Part shown: positions 10,190 through 21,174 of the stretch, in pieces
Numbering within the stretch: position 1 is the stretch's first letter
Layout of the letters: each line of letters starts with the position of its first letter
Assembly: GCA_907163375.1 (NCBI GenBank)
Contig: CAJQUW010000932.1
Coordinates: forward strand, 682,001 to 746,000
Length of the DNA stretch: 64,000 nt
Direction: 5' to 3'
From: Prostheceraeus crozeri
Taxonomy: Eukaryota > Platyhelminthes > Polycladida > Euryleptidae
Notes under the pieces: generated by a model
The model's database searches: none
What the model saw: only the letters and a program-made list of their open reading frames with translations
Told to the model about the DNA's origin: nothing
Translations under genes and position numbers: made by a program

Positions 10190-10515
10190 GATGAAAAAAT
10201 GAGTAAATTGAGCGATGTACCTTCCTTTTATACTTTTCCCAACTACCTTGATTAAATGTGAAGTTAGTATGGAGTTGGGAATGATAGAGTTGAATTCGCC
10301 GTTTGTTGACGCGCAACCAGATGCGATTTCCAATACGTGAATGTCTTTTCATATAGAAGTATTTCAAATCCTTCATGATATGATGTAGAGATTGAAAATG
10401 ACGATAAGATTAAGCAAACTCTCTTCTCACATTTCCAGTTGAATCTTTGAAATAGACGTTTCGATCATGATCCGTTTCAATACGTTGTAGGGAATCTAAT
10501 TTCCAACTCACGGTG
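10180..10515 (-). CDS. Polinton B small conserved protein, copy 2
   Basis: This region resembles the 122-residue protein at 10534-10902, segment by segment: a DSLQ start region, IMKDLKYF, RIGNRIWLRV, RIQLYHSQ and SWEKYKRKVHRSI. The two are tandem paralogues on the minus strand. Basic and aromatic residues dominate. The fold is unknown to me. Its 3' part overlaps the start of the TBP-like frame in a different frame. It is part of a fossil element. Confidence 0.5.
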
Positions 10516-10533
10516 CGTGGTAGTCATGTCTGA

Positions 10534-10902
10534 TTAAGATTCGCATAGTAAGGCGATGAACTCACGACGAATAAATGTCATGATGGAGCGATGTATGTAT
10601 CTTCTATACTTCTCCCAATTGTATTTGCGAAATGAGAAACAGTTTGCGGAATGAGAATGGCAGATTTGAATTTCATTTCTGTAATGTTGAAGCCAAACTT
10701 GATCACCCAAGGAGATGAATCTTAATGTTTCAAAATATTCCAAATCCCTCATGATATCATTGAGGTTGACAAATTGTCGCCATGTTAATGTAATTCCTCT
10801 TGATGTATGACCATGAGAATTTTTGAAATGTACGTTTCCATTACGATCAACTCTGACATATTGTAGAGAGTCCAAAATCCAAGTCTTCATGATGTTATGC
10901 AA
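10534..10902 (-). CDS. Polinton B small conserved protein, copy 1
   Basis: A 122-residue basic, Trp/Tyr-rich protein (QVWLQHYRNEIQICHS, NWEKYRRYIHRSIMTF). Its tandem paralogue lies at 10180-10515. The repeat of the gene within one element suggests a selected function, but I recognise no domain. The paralogues and the TBP-like gene lie on the same strand, head to tail. The divergent penton-like gene starts 24 bp away, so the short gap at 10903-10925 may hold a two-way promoter. Confidence 0.55.
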   Translation of the reverse strand: MHNIMKTWILDSLQYVRVDRNGNVHFKNSHGHTSRGITLTWRQFVNLNDIMRDLEYFETLRFISLGDQVWLQHYRNEIQICHSHSANCFSFRKYNWEKYRRYIHRSIMTFIRREFIALLCES

Positions 10903-10925
10903 AGCCGGAGATCAGCAATATCAAA

Positions 10926-12322
10926 ATGTCGTTTTATCATATTTTGCTTAGCAATGCGGCCGCAAATAGATTTGCTAGTAATCGAGCCGCACTCTTTTCT
11001 ACTCCCATTGATCATACACAACAGCTAAATGGAAAGTGGGAAGTGGGTGTCACTCAACTTGTTCATAGCAACTGTGTCTATACTTTTGATCATGAGGTGA
11101 TGACTATTAATATGAGACGCACAGCTGCTTACCAATGTGAAAAGGGCTGCCGAGTATACATTCCACAGTGGCCAAAGAAAGATCTCTTATCATGTAAAAA
11201 GTTTATATATGATTTCCTGAATAAAGCGTGTAAACATATTGTCCAATTTACTCCGCACAATGATGATCATAATTATGTACATCATGTAGTTGAGAAAGAT
11301 TGGATTGTTGGTTTAAGTCCAAGTTTAAGAAAGATTTAGGTTACCTCGCTAGCGCCTTAACAAGCTATGATAATTATAACGTTAATTACCACCCAAGTGG
11401 TCATAAACAGTTAATATATCGAGAGGAAGCTTATTATGTAGATCTTATTCCAAGAAATGAGAAGACGTTGGTGAAGAAGATTGTGATTAAGCCAAGAAAG
11501 ACAAACATGACTCCTGAAACATTATTGAAGAAATTTAATTATCTCCTTCGAGTTGATGGTAAACAAGTGGCAACATTGACTTACATCAAATCATCTAATC
11601 ATATTGCAATAAGTAAATTAAATGATGATGATCTAGTATTAGTTTGTTCAAAAGATTTTCATCAGTTCTTACGACATCGTTCTGCAGCTGTTCATGGAAA
11701 ATTTGATATGCAACATTTACCATGTGAAAGGTCAAATCAATTTGATACAGAATGGACCGTATCTTTATACAGAAAGTGTGTAGAGCCTTTCGGTGGTATC
11801 TTACATGAAACAAGAGTGTTGATGCCTCGCATTATTACTTCAGTTAAATTGGTTGTAGATTATTTAAATGAAGTGATTAATGAGCAACATATTTCATTTT
11901 CTGAAAAAGAAGGTGTTTTGTCTCTCACTATAAGTGGAAAAGGTATTGAACTAATTATGGATAAAACTCTAATGGACATTTTGGGTTTTGATCAAAATAT
12001 CTTTAAAAGTGGTACTGCAACCAAAGCTAGCGCAGACATGTCACTATCGCGTCGTATTAACTATTTTCAGATATATTCCAATATTGGTGAAGATGTACGT
12101 GTGGGAGATGTTGAAGCTCCATTGCTAGCAATGATACCATACCAGCCAAAAAGCTGCAGTATTTTATCTGAGCATACTTTCAAGAAAGTGCATTATACAA
12201 ATCTGAAATCAAACTACATCCCACAAATTGATATTGCAATTTATAACGATGCTGGTGCGTTGATTCCTTTTCATAAAGATGCTGTGACAAGTATCACACT
12301 CCATTTCCGAATGAAGAGTTAA
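10926..12322 (+). CDS. Polinton B penton-like protein 1
   Basis: The N-terminus has the pattern FYHILLSNAAANRF followed by LNGKWEVGVTQLV. This is the same signature as the next gene (FLIYLPSNASMNKF, LEGEWEVGVSSI), so the two are tandem paralogues. Later segments include LMDILGFDQN and repeated mid-protein beta-rich blocks. Proteins with this DYRVELSRPL/EGEWEVG signature recur in invertebrate Mavericks. A penton or minor capsid role is inferred from the parallel with the minor capsid gene of Polintons A and C. It is part of a fossil element. Confidence 0.6.
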
Positions 12323-12331
12323 TGCAAAAGT

Positions 12332-13882
12332 ATGCTAATATATTTTTCCAATGTGAATAATATGGAAAGTGAAAATAAGGACTCGTTTCTAATCTACTTG
12401 CCCAGTAATGCTTCTATGAATAAATTTCCCAAAAATAAACCATCAGACTATCGAGTAGAATTAAGTCGCCCACTACATTTAGAAGGTGAATGGGAGGTTG
12501 GCGTTTCTAGTATTTGCTATGATAGCAATATTCAGAATGTGAATGATTTGGAAGAAATGATATTGACTCCTCGCACCCATGATGGAATAATGATGAATAA
12601 TGCATTCCAGTTCCCATACAATTTAACGTCAGATGGAAAGTGGAACTATGAATGGATTCAGATAAAATCAGATTATTATGGTCCATTTGGGAATGAGAAA
12701 ATTATTAAGGCATTCAACAGTGGTAATACTTCCATCATGAAGAATAAAAATCAGAAAGCTTATGAGTTTACTATCTATCATTGGAGTGGGAGACAGTTCC
12801 TTCGCTTTCATTCTTTTACTAAAGGTCTTACACTGAGGTTGGATAATGAATTCTATCCACATCTCGGTTTTGGCCATGGACTACATCTAACGTCAATTGC
12901 TACTGCAAATGTTAAAAAAGTTTATTCAAATCGAATCAACAAATTTCATTATAAATTTAAAATATTTGATGAAGATGTTGTAGAATGCGAAGAACGCATC
13001 ATTTTGAAAAAGCGTGGTGTTCAACCTTTATCACTTATTGAGTTAGTAAAACGATGGAATGAGACTGTGGGTGAGAAGTATGGAGAGAAAATTATGGCGG
13101 ACAAAAATAAGTTGGTTATTCAGAAATATAATGACAAACTTACAGTTTATTTCTCTCCAACCTTGCGTCATTTTGTAAGACATTATACACCTATTATTGG
13201 AAGCGGTCTGGTGTATGCTTCTCATGAATATCACACTAAAGCTGATTCAGTTAATGATGAATGGTGGGTGGACATCTATGGTGATCGCATCAAGAAAATT
13301 TACCAGTCTTATGAAGAATCTAAAGTTGCTATCAATATAATGCCGCATCTATATCATACAGTTGAAAGCTTCATTCATGTAGTAAATCCTTATATACAAC
13401 AGAAGTTGAAGCATGTGATGAAAAGTAAATATGATGTAAAGACACACCACATTTCGTTTTCAATTGAAAATCAACGCGTTGTTCTGAAACTGGGTGATGA
13501 CATTCAATGTCAATTGAGTAAAAATTTGAAAAAACTCTTTGGTTTTTCAATGCTACAAACTGTGTTTACTGCTGCGCATACGATTGGTATAGAAACACCA
13601 ATGACACTTGATAAACATGAACAGCACCTTTACATTCAAAGTGATTTGATTCTACCTATTTCTGTTGGTGAGAAAAAAGAATACATTTTACGTGATTTCA
13701 TTCATGATAAAGACGCTTCATATGGAATAGTCGAGAAGATGTTTGAATCTATTTTCTATCATCCCGTCGTCAAACAAACTATACCCTCTATTGCTATCAA
13801 AATTACCAATGGTTTACAAGAGTGCATCCATGTGAAAGATACTAAATCCCTCGTAACTTTGGTGTTTCGGAAAACAAAGTGA
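12332..13882 (+). CDS. Polinton B penton-like protein 2
   Basis: A 516-residue open frame, probably starting at the second Met (12362, MESENKDSF). The signature is FLIYLPSNASMNKFPKN, then SDYRVELSRPL and LEGEWEVGVSSI. The C-terminal third has the LFGFSM block that parallels LMDILGF in the first copy and LSKLLGF in the penton-like genes of Polintons A and C. It follows copy 1 by only 9 bp, so the two are probably expressed together. It converges on the polymerase gene across about 180 bp. The structural virion role is an inference. Confidence 0.65.
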   Translation: MLIYFSNVNNMESENKDSFLIYLPSNASMNKFPKNKPSDYRVELSRPLHLEGEWEVGVSSICYDSNIQNVNDLEEMILTPRTHDGIMMNNAFQFPYNLTSDGKWNYEWIQIKSDYYGPFGNEKIIKAFNSGNTSIMKNKNQKAYEFTIYHWSGRQFLRFHSFTKGLTLRLDNEFYPHLGFGHGLHLTSIATANVKKVYSNRINKFHYKFKIFDEDVVECEERIILKKRGVQPLSLIELVKRWNETVGEKYGEKIMADKNKLVIQKYNDKLTVYFSPTLRHFVRHYTPIIGSGLVYASHEYHTKADSVNDEWWVDIYGDRIKKIYQSYEESKVAINIMPHLYHTVESFIHVVNPYIQQKLKHVMKSKYDVKTHHISFSIENQRVVLKLGDDIQCQLSKNLKKLFGFSMLQTVFTAAHTIGIETPMTLDKHEQHLYIQSDLILPISVGEKKEYILRDFIHDKDASYGIVEKMFESIFYHPVVKQTIPSIAIKITNGLQECIHVKDTKSLVTLVFRKTK

Positions 13883-14061
13883 AGTCATTGTGATATGTTT
13901 ACTGAAATAAAAATATGTGTATGAGAAAGTCTTTTCACAGATATAGGGGGAATGGGCTGACTTTAGGCATATATTCACAAGGAAGAAACGATCTCATACG
14001 ATACATAAAACAACCATGTATATCTACAAAAAGCAACATCAAAATATTGAGTTAAAGTTGA

Positions 14062-17000
14062 TTATGTCAATACATCTCCTGAATGTGGTAGCGTGAGTTT
14101 TATTCTTTTGGGTGGAGGTATGTTTGTGTCAGGATGTCCATGTGGAAGAGATGTGTTATGTACTATCCAACACCTCTTATCCTCCCATGCTGAAAGCGCT
14201 CGTTTCTTGAACGTGTGCGTTTTCACAATATGAACTTGAGATTTTAAGATTGTCATATTGACAAACATTATAGTTTTATTTTTATAGGCCTTCTTATAGG
14301 ACCGATGTTTCATTTTGTGAACAATGGATTTTGATATACCTTTAGCACGCTTAATACTATCTGCACATTCTTTTAATTTCATGGAATACATTTTAGGACG
14401 GAGGAGAATCATTTCATCTATTTCCTTTCCTGCTGTTTCATCCTTAAAACAACCAAGTTTGGCTTTATTCTGCATGGAATAGAGTGGATGAGTGGGATTG
14501 TAGTTAGATGTGTCGAAATGTTTTTCTAATGACTTACCTACTTCATTAAAATTTAAATCTTTTTGAGTGGTAATTCCTAAAAAGAAACTATCGGTATCAC
14601 CACCCAGCAAGCGAACCTCTTTTACGAGAGGGCATGGTTTTAATATTTTGTAGAAGAGTTGATACATTTCAAGCTTGGAATAATCTAAAACGGCTTGCCC
14701 AATATAGATAGGTTTGCACAACTCAACTTCTGATTTTATCATTTTAACACCTACAAGATCCTCATCGATGATGTCTCTATCAATGAAAAGAGGTGATGAG
14801 GTCAATTTGTGATATTTTTGTTCATCAACGACTAGTTTGTAGTTCATACGTTTTCTAACATCCTCCATGGTCTTTCCGAAAAGACTGTTATTCTTATATT
14901 TATAAAAATCCTTTTCAAAATTATTTTGGGCGAGTGCACGTTTTTGACTGTTACTATCTATGTAGGGTTTGAGGAAGGCTTTCTGTCTAAATTTGATAAT
15001 GCGGTGAACTGACTTTAGGAGCATGCCCATTGCTAAATAGAATTTTAGTATGCAGAAGTGCACGAGATAATTTTTCTTATCATATTGGGTGAGTAAAAGT
15101 TTGCGGCATGGTTTGTATCTTGGCTGTCCACACTCTCTTAAGTTATTATGAAATTGTGACATGAATGGTGAAAACATATCTTCAGTCACTTCACCAGATT
15201 CAGGTGCGAGTGGGAAATCAGCAGTTTTATTTTTAATACTATTTGGATAAATCAAATCCACTTCAAAATAATATCCCCAATCACCTTCATCTGGAATCTT
15301 CAGAATGTTTGAAGGATTGGAGTAATACTCAAGCTCATCTTGATTTAACCAACTAAACTCGGAATGAGGTAGTGGTTTAGACAGTGAACTACCATATAAA
15401 TTATTTTGGTCATAGTACTTTAGGTGGATATGATCCTTACCTACTTACTGTTTTAGATTTTATGTGATGTTTATTCACAAATGTGAGACCACCGCGTATT
15501 CCGCGCTCAAATATGTTATACATCTCCGGGTCTTGTAAGAGATGGATGGTCTCACCAGTCATTTTAAAGGCTGATTTAAAGGACATGGCTGGTAGACTGA
15601 CAAAGTGGACAGGATCTAATTTGTCTTCTTCTAATGTCACTCGTCGAAATTCCTGAAAGACATCAGCCAGCAAAATGACATCTAATTCTAAGTAGTGATG
15701 CAAATGGAAAATTTTCCAGAAAAATTTCCGGAAAATTTTCCAATTTTTTCAAAATTTTCTGGAAAATTTTCCATTGGAAAATTTTGAAATTTATTTTTTG
15801 GTGATTGACGTTTTTTCCTTTGTTTTGGAGACTTATTATAGTCGTTTGAAAAGACTATGTAATATTCAAAGTCCGAGAACTTCTCTATCATCCCTGTATG
15901 TTAACTTTTGGTACCAACTGCACCTTTTCCATGTCTATTTCAGATCTTTCGAAATGAATTTCAGACTAGATGGATTTCAGATTTCTCTAGCTGAATTTCA
16001 GATATCTGTCACAAGCTCAAGATCTTTGAAAAGATCTTGATTTCAACTGGAGAATCTCCAATTCATCTGGATCATATCTGAAATTCATTTTGGCAGATCT
16101 GAAATCGAATTGGAGCTATCTGAACCATCTGAACTAGAAATGGAAGATGTGTATCCTCAGCGAAGATGTCGGACAATAGGCCAGAAGTTAAAGGCTATCA
16201 TAGATATTCTTTTACTCATCACAGATATCTTCAGTGACCAAATATCTCACGAGTTTACAGTCTTTATGCCTTCCAATATGGTCGCTCATGAATGCTGCGT
16301 GGACTGTGTGCTTATACTTCACTTGTTCATCAATACATGAAGAATTTCTTTCACTGATCAACGCTGCATAATAAAGGTTAACTTTCAAGCTAATAGGTAA
16401 ACTCCAAAATGAAGTATACTATTTTTGCTCCAGATCTTTCACATTGCATGAAATTATACCCCTATACTGTAAAGCAAGATTCACGCTATCCCAAACGGTG
16501 TCTGTGTGATAATTAAAAATGCTATAGCACAAGCCTTTGGTGGCAAAGGAATGTTCAAAAATCCGCGGACGGAAATCGTATTGCTACGATCGCTTTAATC
16601 GAAATAATGATGAAATTAAAAGTTTTAGACCTAATTTATTGGTACGCAGCTGCATCGGCAGTGGAAGCGCTCAAATTATAGGGCCTATCAAAAAATCAAT
16701 ACTTTCAAAATTTTCCAAAATTTTCCATAATTTTCCAATATTTTCCATAATTTTCCGGAAAATTTTCATCACTAATTCTAAGTAAGCGATCATATAATCG
16801 CCAAACGTTTTACAATTAAATTTTAACCATGCCTCTTGAGCATGTTCATAGTCCTTTACTGGACAATCTTGACCCGTCAAATCGTTTTGGAATATGTCAA
16901 TGGGAGGAAGGGTTGTTTCATTTAGTTTAGACATTGAGCTAAAATACGCATAGGGAAAGACTCCTTTGCGAGTGATTATTTCATCCGTTAAGTTTGGATA

Positions 17001-18973
17001 GTGTTTCTTCAAAGTTTGACTATGGGGAAGAAACTTGAGATTACGAAGGAGAGAAGCTAGTGACGCTCACATGAATTGGAATGAATCTAAAAATTTTATT
17101 TCGAAGAATACTGTCTTATTTTCTTTAGTTTTATCTACTGGTACTTTTGCTGTCATTGCCATGAATTTTTCTCTCGTTTGCGCTATTACATTAAACTGCC
17201 ACGATTTCATCTGGCTCAACCCTCCTTTTATGAGCATATGACTGTCATAGCCCTTAAAGTTGTGAAAAATGACGGATAGTATACGACGTCTCAACCTAAG
17301 TGAAAAGTTACATTTGGAGCAGAGTGCGTTTCTAAATTTACCAGTGATGTGATCATGATCACGCACTTTCTTAATTTTATCGTCATCAAACGTTTTATGA
17401 CATTTAGGACAGGATGTGCAACTTTCAAATTTTTGTTTGTCTTCATCTGACATATGTAGTGACTTACGCTGCAATTGGGACTCATATGATTGTTGAAATT
17501 TGGCAGCTCCCTCGAGAAATTCTAGAAATTTTGAAATGCAATCTTCACCTTGCCAAGTATGCATTTTGTTTTGTCTATTCCTAAAGTGGTCATGCCATAC
17601 TTCATAGCAGGATATGGCTGCTGGCTTGTGGATGATATCATCAATGTAGCATTCTATGTCTGCGTAAATGACACGCAGGGGACTTAATTCGTCACCATTA
17701 TCCCTATGTGAAAATATTTTATCTTTGGGCATGCGTTCCATTTGTAATTTACCTCGCTTGCACCATTCATAATGACTTACAAATTTATGTTTACTCCAAA
17801 AAGAGCGGATGCAGTGGGCGCATACAAAATGTTCACCTCTTTTAGAGTGCCCCAAGTGTGTGTACAAGCGAGAGATTTTGGGAATACCACAGTAGTGCCA
17901 TTCCGCGCTATCATCTTGTTTTACTAATAAGAGGTTGACTACACGTTCATAACAAGTTGAACGTGAATTATAGCGGGCACCCTTCAACCCTTCTCCCACA
18001 CGTGAACGACAATTTTAATCTGATTATGTTTTTCAAACGTTTCTACATCTTTGATTTTCATGTTGTTACTATCACAACCTTCAAAGTCTAGTTCATCCTC
18101 CCACTGTCTATAGCTATAGGTGCGATCTCGATGCGCGTTGATATCATTATAGTGAAGGATGGATAGGACTGCATATTTGAAACACTGCGATTTACAATCA
18201 ACATTGATGACAGCTTTCTTATTATACAACGTTTTTGGTAGTTTAAATGTGCCTCGAGCTGCATGACTTTCTAATAGGGAAATTTTGAATATGGCTGAGT
18301 CCACACCATCAAAAATGAGAGCGCTGTCGCGTTGATTGAATTTATCTACATTTGATTTTAAACATTGAATGTGAAAATTTAGCCAAGACTCGCAGTCTAC
18401 AACTTCGGTTGCGGAAGAGGAAGGAACATGAAACTGCATTCTCTCCGTCACTTGACCCGTTTGAAAATCTATTTTAATATATTTTAGTTTAAGGTAGATG
18501 AGCGCCTTCATTCTAAAATTGTCTAAATTGTTGAAGAGCGCTTCGATAATGTTAGAATTTTGAAGGAGCCACTCAGGAAAATCTACTATTTGAGTATTGG
18601 ACTCCATGCAGTAGTCGCGTACTAAATTATTATGTGAAACATTAATGAGGGAGATGGTAGAGGTACCGTTGGTGTAGTGATCATTTGCATGCGTGTGTTG
18701 AAGTCTGTGCGAAGATCGCTGAAAGTGACTATCAAAAGAAAGAGGGCACAAATCGCAAGGAAAGGAGATGTCATCGTCAGAATCAACTTCACCTCCGGAG
18801 ATTGACGCCGCTTTGCGTTGACACACACGTTGTTTGATGTGTCGAAGGAGACTGTGCTTCCTTGTAAACATATGTCCGCAGTCGGCACATTCCCACTCGT
18901 TGCCTTGTCGCGAGAGTCCTGAGCTGGAACTCACATCACCTGAAAGAGAAATCATTCTATCATCTCTGTTCAA
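14062..18973 (-). CDS. Polinton B family-B DNA polymerase (fossil, with hAT insertion)
   Basis: Reading leftward: two C2H2 fingers (CADCGHMFTRKHSLLRHIKQ and CDLCPLSF...H), a further Cys/His cluster (CAHCIRSF), exonuclease I (YADIECY), an HNH/endonuclease-VII-like cassette (CPKC, KVRDHDHITG, CSKCN), exonuclease II (HNFKGYDSH), exonuclease III (YLELDVILL), polymerase motif B (KYKNNSLFGKT) and motif C (GGDTDSFF). The motif order matches Polintons A and C, but the sequence is much diverged and the fingers are extra. A 1,082-bp hAT element (15693-16774) interrupts it. It is a broken fossil gene. Confidence 0.88.
15693..16774. mobile_element. Non-autonomous hAT-type DNA transposon
   Basis: Both ends carry the inverted sequence TAGTGATG...GGAAAATTTTCC, fitting the hAT YAGNG rule, and a perfect 8-bp target duplication ATTCTAAG flanks it (15685-15692 and 16775-16782). 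The subterminal 80-90 bp at each end are arrays of GGAAAATTTTCC-like palindromes. The 1.08-kb interior has no convincing transposase frame, so the element is non-autonomous. It lies inside the Polinton B polymerase. The interior is rich in short GATCT/ATCTGAAATC repeats. Confidence 0.88.
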
Positions 18974-19174
18974 GTCTCAGTGTATTGTTACAACCTACCT
19001 TGACTCAACAACTCTGAACTTTCCTCGAGAAGAGAGGGCGTTGGTGATGAAGTTGATGCCTGAAATTGAGGAAGATGCTATTAGCCACACGTTTGAGGGA
19101 GATGAGTGAAGAAATTTTCAACTTACCATTTCAGCGAAATCAAGTTTAAGGTTGATACTTCAACAAGATAGAGA

Positions 19175-19285
19175 CTTCACTCAAATAGTACGTCTCAAAT
19201 TTGGAATTCACGAGAGAGCAGTTCACTAGTACGCCTCAAATAATAACAGAATTCGCTAGAGAACACTTCACTATACGTCTCAAAG
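19175..19285. repeat. Iterated upstream motif between polymerase and 149-aa gene
   Basis: Three copies of TTCACT...TACGYCTCAAA occur at 19175-19200, 19221-19241 and 19265-19285. Two of them are preceded by a related GAATTC.C.AGAGA.CA block (19203-19220 and 19248-19265). The repeat period is about 45 bp. The array lies in the divergent gap between the polymerase and the 149-residue gene, so it may be a promoter or replication control site. Confidence 0.5.
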
Positions 19286-19312
19286 ACAGAGTGAAATGAC
19301 ACGAATGTCACT

Positions 19313-19324
19313 TTAAATATATAC
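19313..19324. promoter_or_regulatory. TATA-like box in divergent intergenic region
   Basis: TTTAAATATATA lies about 100 bp before the 149-residue gene and about 340 bp before the polymerase start on the other strand. A CCAAT-type GATTGG follows at about 19356. This is a plausible core promoter, with no proof of direction. Confidence 0.4.
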
Positions 19325-19420
19325 TTTCATATTCATCATTCATTGGCTGTTCATTCTGATTGGTTGCTTGTCTATACTTAAGAATTAGAAAACATTTCAA
19401 AGTTATTATTCACAGTCAAC

Positions 19421-19870
19421 ATGACAAGCCCTCTGACAACACCGAACACAAAATTCTCTTCTCCATGCTCATCACCAAAGGCGCTCGTTGCACCAAACGC
19501 TCCAACGAAGGGGAAGCTGGAGAAAATATATCGACTCGACAATATTAGAAAGTTGTCATTACCAGCGGACGACGAAGAGGAGAGTGTATGTGAGAAGGAG
19601 TGTCCCGACTTAACAGGCGTGAGGTGGAAGTATCTGCAGTATGATACTGATGATGTGATGGAGTACACCAGCACCAAATTCCTCCACCACTTATGGGAAT
19701 GGTACACCCCTAACTCCCAGCCACGAACTATGGCGGAGTGGGAGTACATCGACAAAGTGAGGCTCGCGGTAGAAGAACGATTGAAGCAAGTGAACTGTTT
19801 TTGCGATCTATGTGAAGTCAGACTCTGGGACGATATTGACGATGAAGACCTTTTGAAATACATGCCATAA
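19421..19870 (+). CDS. Acidic small protein, unknown (149 aa)
   Basis: A 149-residue open frame starting MTSPLTTPNTKF, with a Ser/Pro-rich N-terminus, an acidic middle (ADDEEESVCEKE), an aromatic stretch (FLHHLWEWYTP) and a C-terminal CFCDLCEV Cys pair before an acidic tail ending LLKYMP. The TATA-like box lies upstream and an AATAAA-like signal follows within 15 bp of the stop, consistent with a real transcription unit. No family is recognised. It may be an accessory gene of Polinton B, divergent from the polymerase. Confidence 0.5.
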   Translation: MTSPLTTPNTKFSSPCSSPKALVAPNAPTKGKLEKIYRLDNIRKLSLPADDEEESVCEKECPDLTGVRWKYLQYDTDDVMEYTSTKFLHHLWEWYTPNSQPRTMAEWEYIDKVRLAVEERLKQVNCFCDLCEVRLWDDIDDEDLLKYMP

Positions 19871-19920
19871 TAAATTTTTATTTCGTATTATCTTCGCTTT
19901 CATACTGACTTACTTGAATG

Positions 19921-20327
19921 GGGCTTCAGTGGATGATTTAAGCATGTATACTTTTTCATTTGGAAATAGTAGCACGCTTAGTTTAACTTGCAATTCTTAT
20001 AACATTTCATATGGGTGATGATGGTAGTTGAAATAGTGTTAAATAAAATTAAGATGGCTTACACTTCTGATACAGGGATAGCAATCGACTGCGATCCATG
20101 TGTAAAGAGCTTGTTAGACTACGGATGGGCTTAAGTGGATGATTTAACCATGTATACTTTTTCATTTGGAAATAGTAGCACGCTTAGTCTAACTTGTAAA
20201 TCTTATAACATTTCATATGGGCGATGATGGTAGATGAAATAGTGTTTAATAAAATTTAGATAGCTTACATGATTCTGGAATAGCAATCGACTGCGATCCA
20301 TGTGTAAAGAGCTTGTTAGACTACGGA
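19921..20327. repeat. Tandem duplication, about 205 bp x 2
   Basis: Unit 1 (19921-20126) and unit 2 (20127-20327) match closely from GGGCTT.AGTGGATGATTTAA to TGTTAGACTACGGA. No coding frame is conserved. The phrase ATAGCAATCGACTGC inside each unit recurs near 21190 and 23060, linking this block to the duplicated cluster that follows. Confidence 0.8.
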
Positions 20328-20821
20328 AGAGAGAAGTGTGTTATGTTGCGTGTGGCGCGTGAGTGTCCTCCCATTTCATTCCATTCTTCAATTCGTCTCA
20401 TTGATAGAGACAGGTAGAACTCATGGTTCTCATAACGTATGCAATGGAAAGTTTATAAGGTAACCTTCGACAGTTGGCTAAATGTCGCCCTGGCGCGAAT
20501 GCATGCTACGTTGAGACAGAGGCAATCACTTGCAAACATGACGCAGAGAGGTTTAACAAGATTGACCATTGCCGAATGTCGCTTGCGGTATACATAGCTA
20601 CGGGTTTCACCGCCGCCCTTTACAGGAACGCCCGTCGAAAGGAAGTATTACACCGAACTTCATTTGCAACGTTCAAGTTGACTGATAGCAGATTCAACTT
20701 AATGATGGTATTCGCCAGTCTGAAGACTGCCGAGGGCAAACCGCGTGGAGGTTCTATCATGTCCTGCCCCTAGGTGGCTCTTATGAGGGCCGGTGGTTCG
20801 TTCTCGGGAGTGACAAGTTGA

Positions 20822-21094
20822 CTATTGGCTTGAATGGTCTATAGGTATGAGGGTTAGGTTCTCGTATACCCTATACCGCCTAAGACGTGCTGGTGCATCT
20901 GGCACCTTTCGGATGCGGGTGGTATTAGGAGTCCACACCTCATCCGTCCAAACGATCTTCTTGATCTTCCCCTTCTTCTCATCCTCTTCATCCCACTCGT
21001 CGAGGATGATGAAGTCGGGAATGGTGTTGTCTTCATCCCACTTGTCGAGGATGATGAAGTCGGGAATGGTACTAGCAGGAGATGTTGCTTCCAT
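20822..21094 (-). CDS. Acidic repeat protein, copy 1 (90 aa)
   Basis: A 90-residue frame beginning MEATSPASTIPDF. It has an internal duplication of an acidic segment (TIPDFIILDKWDED, then TIPDFIILDEWDEED), a Lys-rich stretch and a basic tail (VPDAPARLRRYRVYENL). The paralogue is at 22707-22961. A TATA box (21135-21143) sits about 45 bp before the ATG, and a similar box is found before the second copy. No family is recognised. Both copies keep an open frame, which supports real coding. Confidence 0.55.
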   Translation of the reverse strand: MEATSPASTIPDFIILDKWDEDNTIPDFIILDEWDEEDEKKGKIKKIVWTDEVWTPNTTRIRKVPDAPARLRRYRVYENLTLIPIDHSSQ

Positions 21095-21134
21095 CGTGAC
21101 TTAAAATTGAATGAGAAGCGCTACAATCTTCTGG

Positions 21135-21143
21135 CTTATATAG
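21135..21143 (-). promoter_or_regulatory. TATA box upstream of acidic protein copy 1
   Basis: CTATATAAG on the minus strand, about 45 bp upstream of the ATG at 21094. The surrounding sequence is conserved in the duplicate at 23002-23010. Confidence 0.55.
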
Positions 21144-21174
21144 AGTTTTCAACAATGAATTGCTCAACATCGAA

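Larger units (their letters stand above)
8268..19870. mobile_element. Polinton/Maverick B (older, different lineage; ends not both resolved)
   Basis: A second Polinton with clearly higher GC than A and C. Its capsid gene starts abruptly at the end of Polinton A, so A most likely inserted into B and the rest of B lies beyond A's far end, to the left of the window. Parts here are capsid protein, adenain-type protease, TBP-like protein, two related small proteins, two penton-like genes, family-B polymerase and a small acidic protein. The right terminus is not found. The duplicated cluster at 20.6-24.5 kb may also belong to it. No integrase or packaging ATPase is seen in the window. It is broken, with about five or more breaks plus the Polinton A and hAT insertions. 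Confidence 0.8.

Noticed and set aside
15774-16340. Short frames inside the hAT element
   Set aside because: No transposase motif; the sequence is made of short AT-rich repeats.
20474-20773. 99-aa + strand frame before the duplicated cluster
   Set aside because: Its second half is the antisense of the dispersed module and the first half has no support.
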